Assembly: GCA_026399835.1 (NCBI GenBank)
Contig: JAPLQE010000071.1
Coordinates: 1-41,236 of the forward strand
Direction of reading: 5' to 3'
Origin: Burkholderiales bacterium
GTDB lineage: Bacteria; Pseudomonadota; Gammaproteobacteria; Burkholderiales; Burkholderiaceae_E
Length of the DNA stretch: 41,236 nt
Positions 9,595 to 19,800 of the stretch are shown in pieces (within the stretch, counting starts at the first letter, position 1; every line of letters starts with the position of its first letter). Both the position numbers and the translations under genes were made by a program. The notes beneath the pieces are model-generated. The model was not told the origin of the DNA and did no database searches. It worked only from the letters and a program-made list of their open reading frames with translations.

Positions 9595-10862
9595 CCGCAC
9601 GCACCACGCTCGCCGAAATCGTCTCCTGCCTGTCCGACTTCGATCCGAAGGCGGTGCCGGTGGCCCGCGCGCGGGAGGCGATCGAGCGCTTCGTCGAGCC
9701 GGTGGACTGCGTCGAGCGGGTCGCGATCCGCTCGGCCCTCGATCGGGTGCTGGCACGCGACGTGGTCTCGCCGATCGACGTGCCGGCGCATGACAACTCG
9801 GCGATGGACGGCTGGGCGGTGCGATCGCAGGACCTGTCGCCCGACACGGACACCGTGCTGACCGGTATCGGCACGGCCTACGCGGGCGTGGCCTTCGAGG
9901 GCACGGCCGGCGCCGGCGAGGCGGTGCGGGTGATGACCGGCGCGGTGATGCCGGCGGGCTGCGACACGGTCGTGATCCAGGAGGTGGTGCGCCGCGACGG
10001 TGAGCGCGTCGTCGTGCCGGCCGGACAGCAGGCCGGGCAGAACCGGCGCCTGCGCGGCGAGGACCTGACGCGGGGACGCGCCGCACTGCGCGCCGGGCGG
10101 CTCGTCCGGCCGGCCGACCTCGGCCTGCTCGCTTCGCTCGGCATCGCCGAGGTGCCGGTGCAGCGCCGCCTGCGGGTCGCCTTCTTCTCGACCGGCGACG
10201 AGCTCAGGTCGATCGGCGAGCCGCTCGACCCGGGCTGCGTGTACGACAGCAACCGCTACACGCTGTACGGCATGCTGACCCGCCTCGGTGTCGATCTCGT
10301 CGACATGGGCGTGGTGCCCGATTCGCGCGAGGCGCTCGAAGCCGCGATGCAGGCGGCGAGCCGCCATGCCGATGCGATCGTATCGTCGGGCGGCGTGTCG
10401 GTCGGCGAGGCCGACTTCACGCGTGAGGTGATGAATCGCCTCGGCGAGGTGGCGTTCTGGACGATCGCGATGCGCCCGGGGCGGCCGATGGCCTTCGGTC
10501 GTGTCGGCGAGGCCTGGTACTTCGGGCTGCCCGGCAATCCGGTCGCGGTGATGGTGACCTTCCTCTTCTTCGTGCGCGACGCGCTGATCAGGCTCTCCGG
10601 CGCGAGCCCGCGGCCTGTGCTGCCGCTGCGCGCGCGCAGCGTGGGCCGGCTGCGCAAGCGCTCGGGGCGTACCGAGTACCAGCGGGCGGTGGTCGAGCCA
10701 GGCGCCGACGGGGTACTCGAGGCGCGGATCACCGGCAGCCAGGGCTCGGGCGTGCTGCGCTCGATGAGCGAAGCGAACGCGCTGGTGGTGCTGCATCACG
10801 CGCAGGGCGACGTGGCCGACGGCGACTTCGTCGATGCGATTCCCTTCGACGGACTGATCTGA
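9591..10862 (+). CDS. moeA: Molybdopterin molybdenumtransferase MoeA
   Basis: This 423-residue MoeA inserts molybdate into adenylylated molybdopterin. The order of motifs fits the family: PAHDNSAMDGWAV in the N-terminal substrate-binding region, VMPAGCDTVVIQE, FFSTGDEL and YDSNRYTLYGML. They continue with SSGGVSVGEADF and RPGRPMAFG, then GLPGNPVAVMVTF in the MogA-like domain, and a C-terminal beta domain. The ATG overlaps the mobA stop. It closes the moaA-fdhD-mobA-moeA operon, covering early, metal-insertion and nucleotide-attachment steps. moaC, moaD, moaE and mog are not in the window. The next gene is convergent after 100 bp, with no clear terminator hairpin. Confidence 0.94.
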   Translation: MTARTTLAEIVSCLSDFDPKAVPVARAREAIERFVEPVDCVERVAIRSALDRVLARDVVSPIDVPAHDNSAMDGWAVRSQDLSPDTDTVLTGIGTAYAGVAFEGTAGAGEAVRVMTGAVMPAGCDTVVIQEVVRRDGERVVVPAGQQAGQNRRLRGEDLTRGRAALRAGRLVRPADLGLLASLGIAEVPVQRRLRVAFFSTGDELRSIGEPLDPGCVYDSNRYTLYGMLTRLGVDLVDMGVVPDSREALEAAMQAASRHADAIVSSGGVSVGEADFTREVMNRLGEVAFWTIAMRPGRPMAFGRVGEAWYFGLPGNPVAVMVTFLFFVRDALIRLSGASPRPVLPLRARSVGRLRKRSGRTEYQRAVVEPGADGVLEARITGSQGSGVLRSMSEANALVVLHHAQGDVADGDFVDAIPFDGLI

Positions 10863-10962
10863 CACCCGCGGAGCGCACGGCGGATCCGCATCGAGCCCCC
10901 CGTGCATCCCGGCCACCCCGCGCCCGGGAAGCATCCGGTTCGCGCTGGCCGCAGGCGATGGC

Positions 10963-11478
10963 TCAACCTGGCAGCGGGCCACCCGCCGAGACGAGCCAGC
11001 CGTCGCGGTCGGCGTAGATCCAGTCGCCGGGGGACACGGTCACACCGGCGAACGCCAGCACCGGGTCCCGCTCGCCGCGGCCGCGACGGTCGCTGCGCCG
11101 CGGATGCAGGTGCAGTGCCCGCACGCCGAAGCGGCAGGCATCGAGCTCGCCCGCGTCTCGAACGCAGCCGTTCACGATCACGCCCTGCCAGCCGTTGCGC
11201 TCGCCGAGTTCGCCGAGCTTGCCGCCGACGAGCGCGCAGCGCGTGCTCGCGCCGCCATCGACGACCAGCACGCGGCCCGCGCCGGGCTGCTCGAGCACGG
11301 CGCGCACCAGCGAGTTGTCGTCGGGTACGCGCACGGTCACCGCGGGGCCTGCGAAGCGCTCGACCGCGCCGAGGGCGATCCAAGGCGGCGCGGCGACCCC
11401 CAGCCGGCCGTCAAGCAGGCGGGCCTCGTGGGCGTCGCACAGGTCGGTGGTGGCGAATGCGAACGGGGTGGCGCTCAT
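10963..11478 (-). CDS. RraA-fold protein, likely 4-hydroxy-4-methyl-2-oxoglutarate aldolase/oxaloacetate decarboxylase
   Basis: This 171-residue protein has the RraA/MenG fold. The aldolase-type pattern G-x20-R-D-x2-E is met by Gly86, Arg107-Asp108 and Glu111 (GCVRDAGE). This suggests a divalent-metal class II aldolase or decarboxylase acting on small oxo-acids. E. coli RraA of the same fold inhibits RNase E, and rne is in this window, so confusion is possible. The enzyme motif and the partnership with a transporter favour metabolism. The start ATG overlaps the stop of the MFS gene (ATGA), suggesting the transporter and enzyme act on the same substrate. Confidence 0.82.
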   Translation of the reverse strand: MSATPFAFATTDLCDAHEARLLDGRLGVAAPPWIALGAVERFAGPAVTVRVPDDNSLVRAVLEQPGAGRVLVVDGGASTRCALVGGKLGELGERNGWQGVIVNGCVRDAGELDACRFGVRALHLHPRRSDRRGRGERDPVLAFAGVTVSPGDWIYADRDGWLVSAGGPLPG

Positions 11479-12785
11479 CGGGACGGCTCCTCGCGGACGG
11501 TGACGGAAACGGGCAGGCGGCGCGCGCGGCGGGCGATCTCCAGGCCGAGCACCGCAGTCACCAGCAGTGCCACCGAGGCGCTCGCATAGGCCGCCTCGGG
11601 CAGGTTGCGGTCGAGCCAGGCGCCGATGATCGCCGGGCCGAGCGCGGCGCCGACGTCGACGCCGGCGTACACGATCCCGTAGGCGCGTCCGGTCGCGCCA
11701 GGGGGCGTGGAGGCCCGAACGAGCATGTCCCGCGAGGGCGCGACGGTGCCGATCGCGAAGCCGGCGACGCAGGCGAGCGCACCGGCCGCTTCGGCGGGTA
11801 CGGCGTGCGCGGCCAGCAGCGCGATCACCGCGGCCGCCGCCAGCGTGCCTGCGGCCGCGACCCGCTCGTGATGGCGGGTTGCCGCCGCGACGAACCCGCC
11901 CGCGAGCATGCCGCCGCCCGCGCAGACGATGAACGCGGTCAGCCAGGCGGCGGCCGAGGCAGGCGAATACCCCCAGACGGACTGCAGCAGCGTCGCGCCG
12001 AAGCTCTGCATCCCGATCATCGCGATGTTGATGGTCACGAAGAAGGCCATGCAGGCGACGAGCGCAGGGTTCATGAAGGCGAGCGCCCCGCCGGCCGCGG
12101 CGGCCCCGGCAGCGCCGGTGCAGCCGGGGGCGCGACGCGGCGCGCGACCGCCGCCGAACACGCCCGCCGGCCTGAGCACCCAGGCGCCGATCGCGGCGCC
12201 GCCGGCGGCTGCGACCACGAGCGCGGCGCGCCAGCCGAATGCGGCCGCCAGCGCGGTCATCACGACCGGCGCGAGCGCATAGCCGACGTTGCCCGCCACC
12301 GCGTGCAGCGCGAACGCATGACCGAGTCGAGCCGGCGAGACGCGACGGTTCAGCGTGGAGAAGTCGGCCGGATGGAAGGCCGCATTGCCGAGGGCGATCA
12401 GTGCTGCGGCGACGAAGAGCACCGACGGGGTCGGGGCCGAGGCCGCCAGCAGCGCGCCGCCCGCGAGCAGCGCGAACGCCAGCGCGAGCACGCGGCGCGG
12501 CCCGTGCCTGTCGACGGCGAAGCCCGAAGCGGCCTGCCCGACGCACGACACCGCGTAGAAGACGGTCATCAGCAGGCCGAGCTGCGACCACGACAGTCCG
12601 AACGCGTCGCGCAGCGCCGGAAAGAGCGGCGGCAGCACGAGCTGGAAGAAGTGCGAACTCGCATGCGCGAGCCCGACCTCGGCGACGGTGCGCGCATCGG
12701 ACGGCGCTCCGCCGCGTTGCCCGGCGCCCGCGACCCGCCGCAGCCCATCGGAGGGCTCGGCCGGTGCGGCGCCGGCGGGGCTCAA
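11475..12785 (-). CDS. MFS transporter (Fsr-like)
   Basis: This is a 436-residue major facilitator with about 12 hydrophobic segments. The first transmembrane stretch contains [20 protein letters not shown] and SQLGLL, resembling the Fsr-like (fosmidomycin-resistance type) branch. DRHGPRRVL is the loop 2-3 signature. A Gly/Ala-rich stretch in the middle (about 205-235) corresponds to the central cytoplasmic loop. The likely start is TTG at 12785, overlapping the upstream cytochrome stop as TTGA. No ATG precedes the first helix. It is followed with ATGA overlap by the RraA-fold gene. The substrate is unknown, and an organic acid fits that neighbour. Confidence 0.82.
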   Translation of the reverse strand: MSPAGAAPAEPSDGLRRVAGAGQRGGAPSDARTVAEVGLAHASSHFFQLVLPPLFPALRDAFGLSWSQLGLLMTVFYAVSCVGQAASGFAVDRHGPRRVLALAFALLAGGALLAASAPTPSVLFVAAALIALGNAAFHPADFSTLNRRVSPARLGHAFALHAVAGNVGYALAPVVMTALAAAFGWRAALVVAAAGGAAIGAWVLRPAGVFGGGRAPRRAPGCTGAAGAAAAGGALAFMNPALVACMAFFVTINIAMIGMQSFGATLLQSVWGYSPASAAAWLTAFIVCAGGGMLAGGFVAAATRHHERVAAAGTLAAAAVIALLAAHAVPAEAAGALACVAGFAIGTVAPSRDMLVRASTPPGATGRAYGIVYAGVDVGAALGPAIIGAWLDRNLPEAAYASASVALLVTAVLGLEIARRARRLPVSVTVREEPSR

Positions 12786-13132
12786 CGCTTGACGCGCATC
12801 GAGCCGGGCAGGCTCGCGTAGTAGGCGGCCAGGTTCTCGATGTCGGCGCGCGACAGCGCCTGGGACTGGCCGGCCATGATGGCGTTCTTGCGGGCGCCGC
12901 TCTTGTAGTCGAGGAGCGCGCGCTCGAGGTAGTCGCGGTACTGACCCGCGAGCTTCGGGTAGGACGGGTCGATCGGCGTGTTGCCGTCCTTGCCGTGGCA
13001 GGCGGCGCAGACCGTCTCGGCCTTGGCCTTGCCGGCGGCGACATCGGCGGCCTGGGCGGCGAACGCGACGGACGACAGGGCGGCAGCGGCTGCGGCGTGG
13101 CGGAGGGTCGTGTGCATCTTCGAAGGCTTCAT
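12782..13132 (-). CDS. Class I monohaem cytochrome c (downstream of pair)
   Basis: This 116-residue periplasmic cytochrome has an N-terminal Sec signal ending near AFAAQA-AD (about residue 29) and the haem site Cys42-x2-Cys45-His46 (CAACH). The likely axial Met86 is in NAIMAGQ, and the C-terminal helix is [10 protein letters not shown]. Fold and size fit the c4/c553 type. It starts 17 bp after the paired cytochrome stops, and its TGA overlaps a TTG start of the MFS gene. A second ATG at 13117 is possible, but the first keeps a complete basic n-region. The pair probably carries electrons to a terminal oxidase. Confidence 0.9.
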   Translation of the reverse strand: MKPSKMHTTLRHAAAAAALSSVAFAAQAADVAAGKAKAETVCAACHGKDGNTPIDPSYPKLAGQYRDYLERALLDYKSGARKNAIMAGQSQALSRADIENLAAYYASLPGSMRVKR

Positions 13133-13149
13133 CGCTTGGCTCGGTCGGA

Positions 13150-13518
13150 TCACTTGCTGCCGTACAGCGCGGCGAGGTCCGCGATGTCCTGGTCCGAGAG
13201 GCTGCCCGCGATCGCGCGCATCGTCGGATGGCTGCGGTCGCCCTTGCGGTAGGCGGCGAGCGAGGCCTCGATGTATTTCGCGGACTGGCCCGCGATCATC
13301 GGCACCGAGTACACGTTCGGGAACGAGGCCTTGTAGCCGGGGATGCCGTGGCAGCCGATGCACGTCGAGGCCTTCGCCTGGCCGGCTTCTGCGTTGCCCA
13401 CGGGCGCTGTGCCCTGCGCGAACGCCGAGCCGCCGACGAGCGCGCTGGCGAGCAGCAGGGCGCGAAGGGAGACCGACAGGGAAACCGACTGCGGACCGGG
13501 GGAGCGTGTTCTCGTCAT
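13150..13518 (-). CDS. Class I monohaem cytochrome c (upstream of pair)
   Basis: This is a 122-residue periplasmic cytochrome. The signal peptide runs to about AFAQG (residue 36). The haem motif is Cys53-x2-Cys56-His57 (CIGCH), and the likely axial Met100 is in SHPTMRA. The C-terminus [15 protein letters not shown] gives the typical packing helix. It resembles its downstream neighbour and is probably an ancient duplicate. It is the first gene of the minus-strand run and diverges from the MoxR gene across 181 bp. The ATG chosen gives a normal signal peptide. Longer in-frame extensions run through the promoter region. Confidence 0.9.
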   Translation of the reverse strand: MTRTRSPGPQSVSLSVSLRALLLASALVGGSAFAQGTAPVGNAEAGQAKASTCIGCHGIPGYKASFPNVYSVPMIAGQSAKYIEASLAAYRKGDRSHPTMRAIAGSLSDQDIADLAALYGSK

Positions 13519-13612
13519 TGGATGGGCGTGTATGTCTTCGTTCGGAACGCATACCGGACCTGCACCGGGCCCGGGGCAAACGCCGCATTCTACCCGAGGG
13601 GGCGCTTTTCCG

Positions 13613-13618
13613 TATACT
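13613..13618 (+). promoter_or_regulatory. -10 element (TATACT) for the MoxR gene
   Basis: TATACT lies 81 bp upstream of the MoxR ATG in the divergent region between the cytochromes and MoxR. A weak TTCTAC -35 sits 19 bp upstream (13588-13593). The predicted leader is about 75 nt. Confidence 0.4.
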
Positions 13619-13699
13619 CGGCCGCGTCGGGCAGCGGCCCGCCGCCCTGCCCCGCGGGCGGCCCGGGGCGCGACTTTCCACCGCGGGCGGACCCCATTC

Positions 13700-14542
13700 A
13701 TGCGATTCGAAGGCACCTCCACGTACGTCGCGACCGACGACCTCAAGCTCGCGGTCAATGCGGCGATCACGCTGCAACGCCCGCTGCTGATCAAGGGCGA
13801 ACCGGGCACCGGCAAGACCATGCTCGCCGAGGAAGTCGCTCAGGGCCTCGACATGCCGCTGCTGCAGTGGCACATCAAGTCGACCACCAAGGCGCAGCAG
13901 GGCCTGTACGAGTACGACGCGGTCTCGCGTCTGCGCGACTCGCAGCTCGGCGACGAGCGCGTGAAGGACATCCACAACTACATCGTCAAGGGCGTGCTGT
14001 GGCAGGCCTTCGAGGCCGATCGTCCGGTGGTGCTGCTGATCGACGAGATCGACAAAGCGGACATCGAGTTCCCGAACGATCTGCTGCGCGAGATCGACCG
14101 GATGGAGTTCTACGTCTACGAGACGCGCCAGCTGATCAAGGCGAAGCACCGCCCGGTGGTGATGATCACCTCCAACAACGAGAAGGAGCTTCCGGACGCG
14201 TTCCTGCGCCGCTGCTTCTTCCATTACATCAAGTTCCCGGACAAGGAGACGATGCAGAAGATCGTCGACGTCCACTATCCGGGCATCAAGAAGGCGCTGC
14301 TCAAGGAGGCGATGGAAAGCTTCTTCCAGATCCGCGAGCTGCCCGGCCTCAAGAAGAAGCCCTCGACCTCCGAGCTGCTCGACTGGCTCAAGCTGCTGGT
14401 GGCCGAGGACATCCCGGCGGAGGCGCTGCAGTCGAAGGACGGCAAGGCCGCGATCCCGCCGCTGCACGGCGCGCTCCTCAAGAACGAGCAGGACGTGCAC
14501 CTGTTCGAGCGTCTGATCTTCATGGCGCGACACAACCGCTGA
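13700..14542 (+). CDS. MoxR-family AAA+ ATPase
   Basis: This 280-residue AAA+ ATPase of the MoxR group works as a chaperone that, with a VWA-domain partner, remodels or inserts metal into target proteins. Walker A is GEPGTGKT at 33-40. Walker B is LLIDEID, sensor 1 lies in [14 protein letters not shown], and the arginine-finger region is [12 protein letters not shown]. The lid domain follows. It is about the normal length. Its usual partner, a CoxE-like VWA protein, is three genes downstream at 15584, with a small pump and an acetyltransferase between. The start at 13700 removes an implausible Arg-rich upstream extension. The target is unknown. Confidence 0.92.
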   Translation: MRFEGTSTYVATDDLKLAVNAAITLQRPLLIKGEPGTGKTMLAEEVAQGLDMPLLQWHIKSTTKAQQGLYEYDAVSRLRDSQLGDERVKDIHNYIVKGVLWQAFEADRPVVLLIDEIDKADIEFPNDLLREIDRMEFYVYETRQLIKAKHRPVVMITSNNEKELPDAFLRRCFFHYIKFPDKETMQKIVDVHYPGIKKALLKEAMESFFQIRELPGLKKKPSTSELLDWLKLLVAEDIPAEALQSKDGKAAIPPLHGALLKNEQDVHLFERLIFMARHNR

Positions 14543-14591
14543 GCCGGCAAGACCGTCCCGACGCCCCGCCCAGCGCTCTCGCCCAAACCCG

Positions 14592-14915
14592 ATGCATTGG
14601 TATTACCTCGCCGCGGCGATCGTCTTCGAGGTCGCGGGCAGCACGTCGATGAAGCTGTCGCAAGGCCTGTCGAAGGCCGGCCCGACGGCGATGATGTTCG
14701 CGTTCTACGCCGTCGCCTTCGCCTGCAACGCGATGGCGCTCAAGAAGCTCGACCTGTCTGTCACCTATGCGATCTGGTCGGGTCTGGGCACAGCGGCGGT
14801 CGCGGTCATCGGCATGACCTGGTTCCAGGAGGAGATCAGTGCGCTGCGGCTGATCAGCATCGCGCTGATCATCTGCGGCGTGGTCGGTCTCGCGCTGTCG
14901 GCGCGGGGCGCCTGA
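14592..14915 (+). CDS. Small multidrug resistance (SMR, EmrE-type) transporter
   Basis: This is a 107-residue, four-helix membrane protein of the DMT/SMR family. The essential proton/drug-binding carboxylate is Glu13 in VFEVAGS (EmrE Glu14), and Trp62 in YAIWSGLG matches EmrE Trp63. The motif pattern is closer to EmrE than to SugE/Gdx, but the substrate (quaternary cations, guanidinium-type or polyamine) cannot be decided. It lies 49 bp after the MoxR gene and 13 bp before a GNAT gene on the same strand, so it is likely co-transcribed. SMR proteins are dimers, and only one gene is present, so a dual-topology homodimer is expected. Confidence 0.9.
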   Translation: MHWYYLAAAIVFEVAGSTSMKLSQGLSKAGPTAMMFAFYAVAFACNAMALKKLDLSVTYAIWSGLGTAAVAVIGMTWFQEEISALRLISIALIICGVVGLALSARGA

Positions 14916-14928
14916 AGCGGTCTCTCCC

Positions 14929-15549
14929 ATGACCGACACAGCCCTCCTGCCCTGGCCACCGCAGCCCGTCGTCCTCGCTGGCGAGCATGTCCGCCTCGAG
15001 CCGATGGCCGCCGAGCATGCGGGCGGCCTCGTCGAGGCGATCGCCGACGGCGAGCTCGACCGGCTCTGGTACACGATCGTCCCGACCCCGGCCTCGATCG
15101 ACGCCTGGATCGCCACGGCGCTCGCACAGCAGGCCGCGGGCGGCGCCCTGCCCTTCGTCGTGCGACGGCTGCGCGACGGGCGCATCGTCGGTTCGACGCG
15201 CTACATGAACGTCGAACCGGTGCAGCGCCGGCTCGAGATCGGCACGACCTTCTACTCGGCCGGCGTGCAGCGCAGCGCGCTGAACACCGAATGCAAGCGG
15301 CTGCTGCTCGGACATGCCTTCGAGGCGCTCGGCTGCCTCGCGGTCGAGTTCCGCACGCACTGGTTCAACCAGCGCTCCCGCGAGGCGATCGCGCGGCTCG
15401 GCGCCAAGCAGGACGGCGTCCTGCGCAACCACCAGAGGCTGCCGGACGGCAGCTTGCGCGACACGGTGGTGTTCTCCATCATCGATTCGGAATGGCCGGC
15501 GGTGAAGCGCCACCTCGGCTTCCGACAGGCGAGGCTGCCGGCGCCCTGA
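14929..15549 (+). CDS. GNAT-family N-acetyltransferase (RimJ/RimL-like)
   Basis: This 206-residue single-domain GNAT resembles the RimJ/RimL group. It opens with VRLEPMAAEHAGGLVEA, carries GRIVGSTRYMNV and RRLEIGTTFYS in the core strands, and ends with the FRTHWFNQRSREAIARLGAK segment typical of this group. Possible substrates are protein N-termini, peptides or small amines. It starts 13 bp after the SMR pump. A drug- or amine-modifying role next to an efflux pump is an inference. The next gene is the VWA protein after 34 bp. Confidence 0.85.
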   Translation: MTDTALLPWPPQPVVLAGEHVRLEPMAAEHAGGLVEAIADGELDRLWYTIVPTPASIDAWIATALAQQAAGGALPFVVRRLRDGRIVGSTRYMNVEPVQRRLEIGTTFYSAGVQRSALNTECKRLLLGHAFEALGCLAVEFRTHWFNQRSREAIARLGAKQDGVLRNHQRLPDGSLRDTVVFSIIDSEWPAVKRHLGFRQARLPAP

Positions 15550-15583
15550 GCGCCGCGCCCAGCCGCCCCCAACGGAGCGACGC

Positions 15584-16759
15584 ATGCTGATCGAATTCTT
15601 CCTCCACCTGCGTCAGGCGAAGCTGCCGGTCTCGGTCAAGGAGTACCTGACGCTGCTCGAGGCGCTCAAGCAGCACGTGATCTCGAACTCGGTCGACGAG
15701 TTCTACCACCTGTCGCGCGCCACGCTGGTCAAGGACGAGCGCAACTTCGACAAGTTCGACAAGGCCTTCGGTTCGTATTTCAAGGGGGTGCAGAACGTCC
15801 CCGGCATCGACATCGACGTGCCGCTCGAATGGCTCAAGCGCCAGTTCCAGCGCGAGTTCACCGCCGAGGAGAAGGCGGCGATCGAGGCGATGGGCGGGCT
15901 CGACAAGCTCATGGAGCGGCTCCGCGAGCTGCTCGAGGAGCAGAAGGACCGCCACGAGGGCGGCAGCAAGTGGATCGGCACCAACGGCACCTCGCCGTTC
16001 GGCAACGGCGGCTTCAACCCCGAAGGCGTGCGTGTCGGCGGGCCGCCCGGCGGCAACCGCACCGGCGTGAAGGTCTGGGAGCAGCGCGCCTACCGCGATT
16101 ACGACGACCAGGTCGAGCTCGGCACGCGCAACATCAAGGTGGCGCTGCGCCGGCTGCGCAAGTTCGCGCGCGAAGGCGCGCAGGACGAGCTGGACCTCGA
16201 CGACACCATCGCTTCGACGGCGCGCAATGCGGGCTACCTCGACATCAAGATGGTCCCGGAGCGGCACAACACCATCAAGGTGCTGATGCTGCTCGACGTG
16301 GGCGGCACGATGGACGACCACATCAAGCGCACCGAGGAGCTGTTCTCGGCGGCCAAGACCGAGTTCAAGCACCTCGAGTTCTACTACTTCCACAACTGCG
16401 TCTACGACTTCGTGTGGAAGAACAACCGGCGTCGCCACTCCGAGCGGCTGATGACCTGGGACCTGCTGCGCAAGTACAACTCGGACTACCGGCTGATCTT
16501 CGTCGGCGACGCGACGATGAGCCCTTACGAGATCCTGCAGCCGGGCGGCTCGGTCGAGTACAACAACGAGGAAGCCGGCGCGCTCTGGCTGCAGCGGCTC
16601 GCCGAACGCTTCCCGAAGTTCGCCTGGCTCAACCCGGAACCCGAGGGCGTGTGGGAGTACCGGCAGTCGATCTCGGTGATCCGGCAGGTGCTGTCGAACC
16701 GGATGTACCCGGTGACGCTGGCCGGTCTCGAGAAGGCGATGCGGGAGATGTCGAAGTAG
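15584..16759 (+). CDS. VWA-domain protein, CoxE-like (partner of MoxR ATPase)
   Basis: This 391-residue protein is the VWA partner of MoxR. The N-terminal helical part (1-125) contains FFLHLRQAKLPVSVKEYL. A Gly/Asn-rich linker covers about 130-165. The VWA domain begins near 230. The metal-ion-dependent adhesion site reads DVGGT at 238-242 instead of canonical DxSxS. The following DD and the acidic residue of FVGDATMSP complete a probable metal site. The C-terminal part YPVTLAGLEKAM is conserved in the family as I know it. MoxR/VWA pairs often insert metals or mature enzymes, and the target is not visible here. Confidence 0.88.
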   Translation: MLIEFFLHLRQAKLPVSVKEYLTLLEALKQHVISNSVDEFYHLSRATLVKDERNFDKFDKAFGSYFKGVQNVPGIDIDVPLEWLKRQFQREFTAEEKAAIEAMGGLDKLMERLRELLEEQKDRHEGGSKWIGTNGTSPFGNGGFNPEGVRVGGPPGGNRTGVKVWEQRAYRDYDDQVELGTRNIKVALRRLRKFAREGAQDELDLDDTIASTARNAGYLDIKMVPERHNTIKVLMLLDVGGTMDDHIKRTEELFSAAKTEFKHLEFYYFHNCVYDFVWKNNRRRHSERLMTWDLLRKYNSDYRLIFVGDATMSPYEILQPGGSVEYNNEEAGALWLQRLAERFPKFAWLNPEPEGVWEYRQSISVIRQVLSNRMYPVTLAGLEKAMREMSK

Positions 16760-16807
16760 GCCCGGGTCTCGCCTCCCCCCACCACCCGAGCGGCGCGACG
16801 CTGCGTC

Positions 16808-19800
16808 CTACGCGGCGCCCCCCGACACCGAGCCGGTGATCACGCCCAGGATCACGTCCGGATCGACCGGCTTGACGAAGTGCCGGTCGAAGCCGGAGCG
16901 GAGGGCACGCTCGAGGTCCTCGGGCTGTCCGTATCCGGTCAGCGCGACGATCGTGCAGGCCGCCGTCTCCTGGCGGCTGCGCAGCGCCAGCGCAACCTGA
17001 TAGCCGCTTCGCCCGGGCAGTCCGATGTCGAGGATCGCGACGTCGGGCCGCACCCGGGCCGCGACGTCCAGCGCGGTCTCGCCCGAGAAGGCGGTCCAGA
17101 CGACGTGGCCGGCGGCCCGCAGCACCAGTGCGAGGCTCTCGGCGGCATCGACGTTGTCGTCGACGACCAGGACCCGGCGCGTGCCCGTGGCAGTGCGGAC
17201 CGGTTCGGGCAGCTCGATCGTCTGAAGGGGCGCGGGGGCCGCGATGAGCGGCAGATGCACGGTGAACCGGCTGCCGTGTCCGAGGCCGTCGCTGCGCGCC
17301 TCGACCCGCCCGTCATGCAGGGCGACCAGCTGTCGTACCAGGGTGAGGCCGAGTCCGAGGCCGCCGCGCGCACGGTCGAGCGTGGTGTCGGCCTGCGCGA
17401 ACAGGTCGAACACATGAGGCAGGGTCTCGGCGTCGATGCCCACCCCGTCATCCTCCACCGCGATCACGCCCAACCCGTCCTGATTCATCAGCGACAGCTT
17501 GATCGTCCCGCCTTCGTCGGTGTACTTCGCGGCATTGTTCAGCAGATTCGCGAGGACCTGGGTGAGCCGAATCAGGTCGCCGTCGACGAACAGCGCCTCG
17601 GCGGGCACCGCGACCGTCAACGTGTGCCGTCTCGCCTCGATCAGGGGACGCGCGACCTCGACCGCCCGCTCGACGAGCACCGACAGCTCGACGGGCATCC
17701 GATCGAGCTGCACCTTGCCGCGGGCGATGCGCGCGACATCGAGCAGGTCGTCGAGCAGCTTCGCCAGCGTCTCGGTCTGCCGCTCGATGACCCGCGCCGC
17801 CCACGCGGTCTGCGGCTCGGCCTGGCCGAGCCGCGAGATGATCGTGACGGCGTTGCGGATCGGCGCGAGCGGATTGCGCAGCTCGTGGGCGAGCATCGCC
17901 AGGTACTCGTCCTTGCGGCGGTCCGCGGCGACGAGCGCGCGCTCGGCGTTGCGGCGCTCGTCGATGTCGAGCGTCAGGGTCACGTCGCCGACGTAGCGCT
18001 CGGCCGAGTCGAAGCACGGGACGCTGATCGAGCGCATCCACGGATAGCTGCCATCGCCGCGGCGCAGTCGCAGATCGGTCTCGCGACGTCCGGCACCCCG
18101 GTCCGCGCCGCCGTGCACGGCGAGGAACCGGCCGCGGTCCTCGGGGTGGATGAACTCGAGCCACCCCCGCCCCAGCAGCGCCTCGCGCTCACGGCCGACG
18201 AATTCGGCGCAGGCCTGGTTGGCGAACTGGGTCCGTCCTTCGGCGTCGTCGACGCGCAGCAGCGCCGGGATGCGATCGATCAGACGGCGGAACTGCACCT
18301 CGCTCTCGGTCCGAAGCCGCTCGGTCAGATCGCGCTCGGTGGCAAGCACCCCTGTGACGGTGCCGTGCTCGTCGCGCAACGCCGACCCGGTGACCGATAC
18401 CGTGAGCAGACCGCCGCTGCGGATGCGACGGGCGATGTCCTCGGGACCGGCACGTCCCTCGTTGCGCACCCGCTCGATCATCGCCCGGGTCGCGCCGATC
18501 GCCTCGTCGGGCACCATCGCGAACAGGCCGGCGCTGCGGGCCTCCTCGGCACGCCAGCCGTAGAGCCGTTCCGCGCCGCGGTTCCACCCGGTGATGCGCC
18601 CGTCGAGGTCATGGACGATCACCGCGTCGTTGGAGTCCTCGAGCACCGCGAGCAGGTGCCGGGCGTTCTGTGCGGCGGTCCGCAGCGCGCTGACGTCGAC
18701 GCAGGTGAGCACCACGCCTTCGATCGCACCACCGCTGGTACGGTACGGCGTCGCCCGGCGCAACACGATCCGTCCGTCGTCGGTGGCGACCTCCACCGCG
18801 GCCGTCCGCCCCTCGGCGAGGACGGCGACGAGGTCGGACGCAAACTCAGGATCCCGCAGGCGGGAGGCGATGTCACCGAGCGGACGGCCTTCGTCGCCGT
18901 CCTTGAGCCGGAAGAATCCGCCGACGTTCGACGTGAACCGCCGGACCCGCTGCTCGCGATCGAGCAGGATCGTGGCGACATGCGAGCTCTCCAGCAGGTT
19001 CTGCAGGTCGTCGCGGTTGCGCGCGATCTCGACGACCTTCTCCTCGAGCTGTGCGTTGACCATCGACAGCTCCTCGTTGAGGGCCTGGAGCTCCTCCTTC
19101 GCGCTCTCGAGCTCCTCGTTCGACGACTGCAGCTCCTCGTTGAGCGCGAGCGCGTCCTCGTTCGACAGGCGCAGCGCCGCGTTGACGCGTTCGGCCTCGT
19201 CCAGCGCGAACGCCAGCTCGCCGTGCACGTCGTCGATCGCGGGTTCGGACGCGACGCCTGCGCGAGCCTCGTCCGAAGCAGACCCGCCCGCCGTGGACAG
19301 CGCCCCATCACCGCTCTGGAAGATGACGGCCCAGAGTCCGGCTCCGCTCTCTCCGTCGAGCGGCTCGACCGAAACCGTCAACGGACGGGCGGCAGGCCCC
19401 GAGCCGACCTGCATGCGCCGGACCGTGGTGACCTTCTCCGCCACGGTCCGCGACATCGAGGCGCGAACGCCCACCCTGAGCTCCGGACGGACCAGTCGGG
19501 CCAGGTCGAGCGTCGCATCGCCGCGTGGCTCGAGATAGTCCGAGACCGACCCCGCGAAGAACAGCGCGCGCCCTTCCCGGTCGACCAGCACCGCCGCGCT
19601 CGGGGTACGCGTGCCGATGTGATCGGCGAGCAGGCGCCCGGCGGACCGACCCACCCTCTCGACGGTCCGCCGGGCGGCGACCCGTGCGCCGCCGAGCCCC
19701 GCCCAGCCGCCGACGAACCCGCGCGGAAGATGGGTGCGCGTGCCGACCCGTCGGAACAGTCGCTCCTGACGGGTGACCGGCTCGAACAGGGCCGCCTTCG

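Noticed and set aside
10863-10962. Small gene or terminator between moeA and the RraA-fold gene
   Set aside because: Neither a plausible start with coding pattern nor a convincing hairpin with T tract was found.
10963-11478. RraA as the RNase E inhibitor partner of rne
   Set aside because: The complete aldolase motif and the coupled transporter point to metabolism. Physical proximity to rne alone is weak evidence.
16760-16807. Terminator between the convergent VWA and hybrid kinase genes
   Set aside because: No stable inverted repeat with a T tract is visible in these 48 bases.
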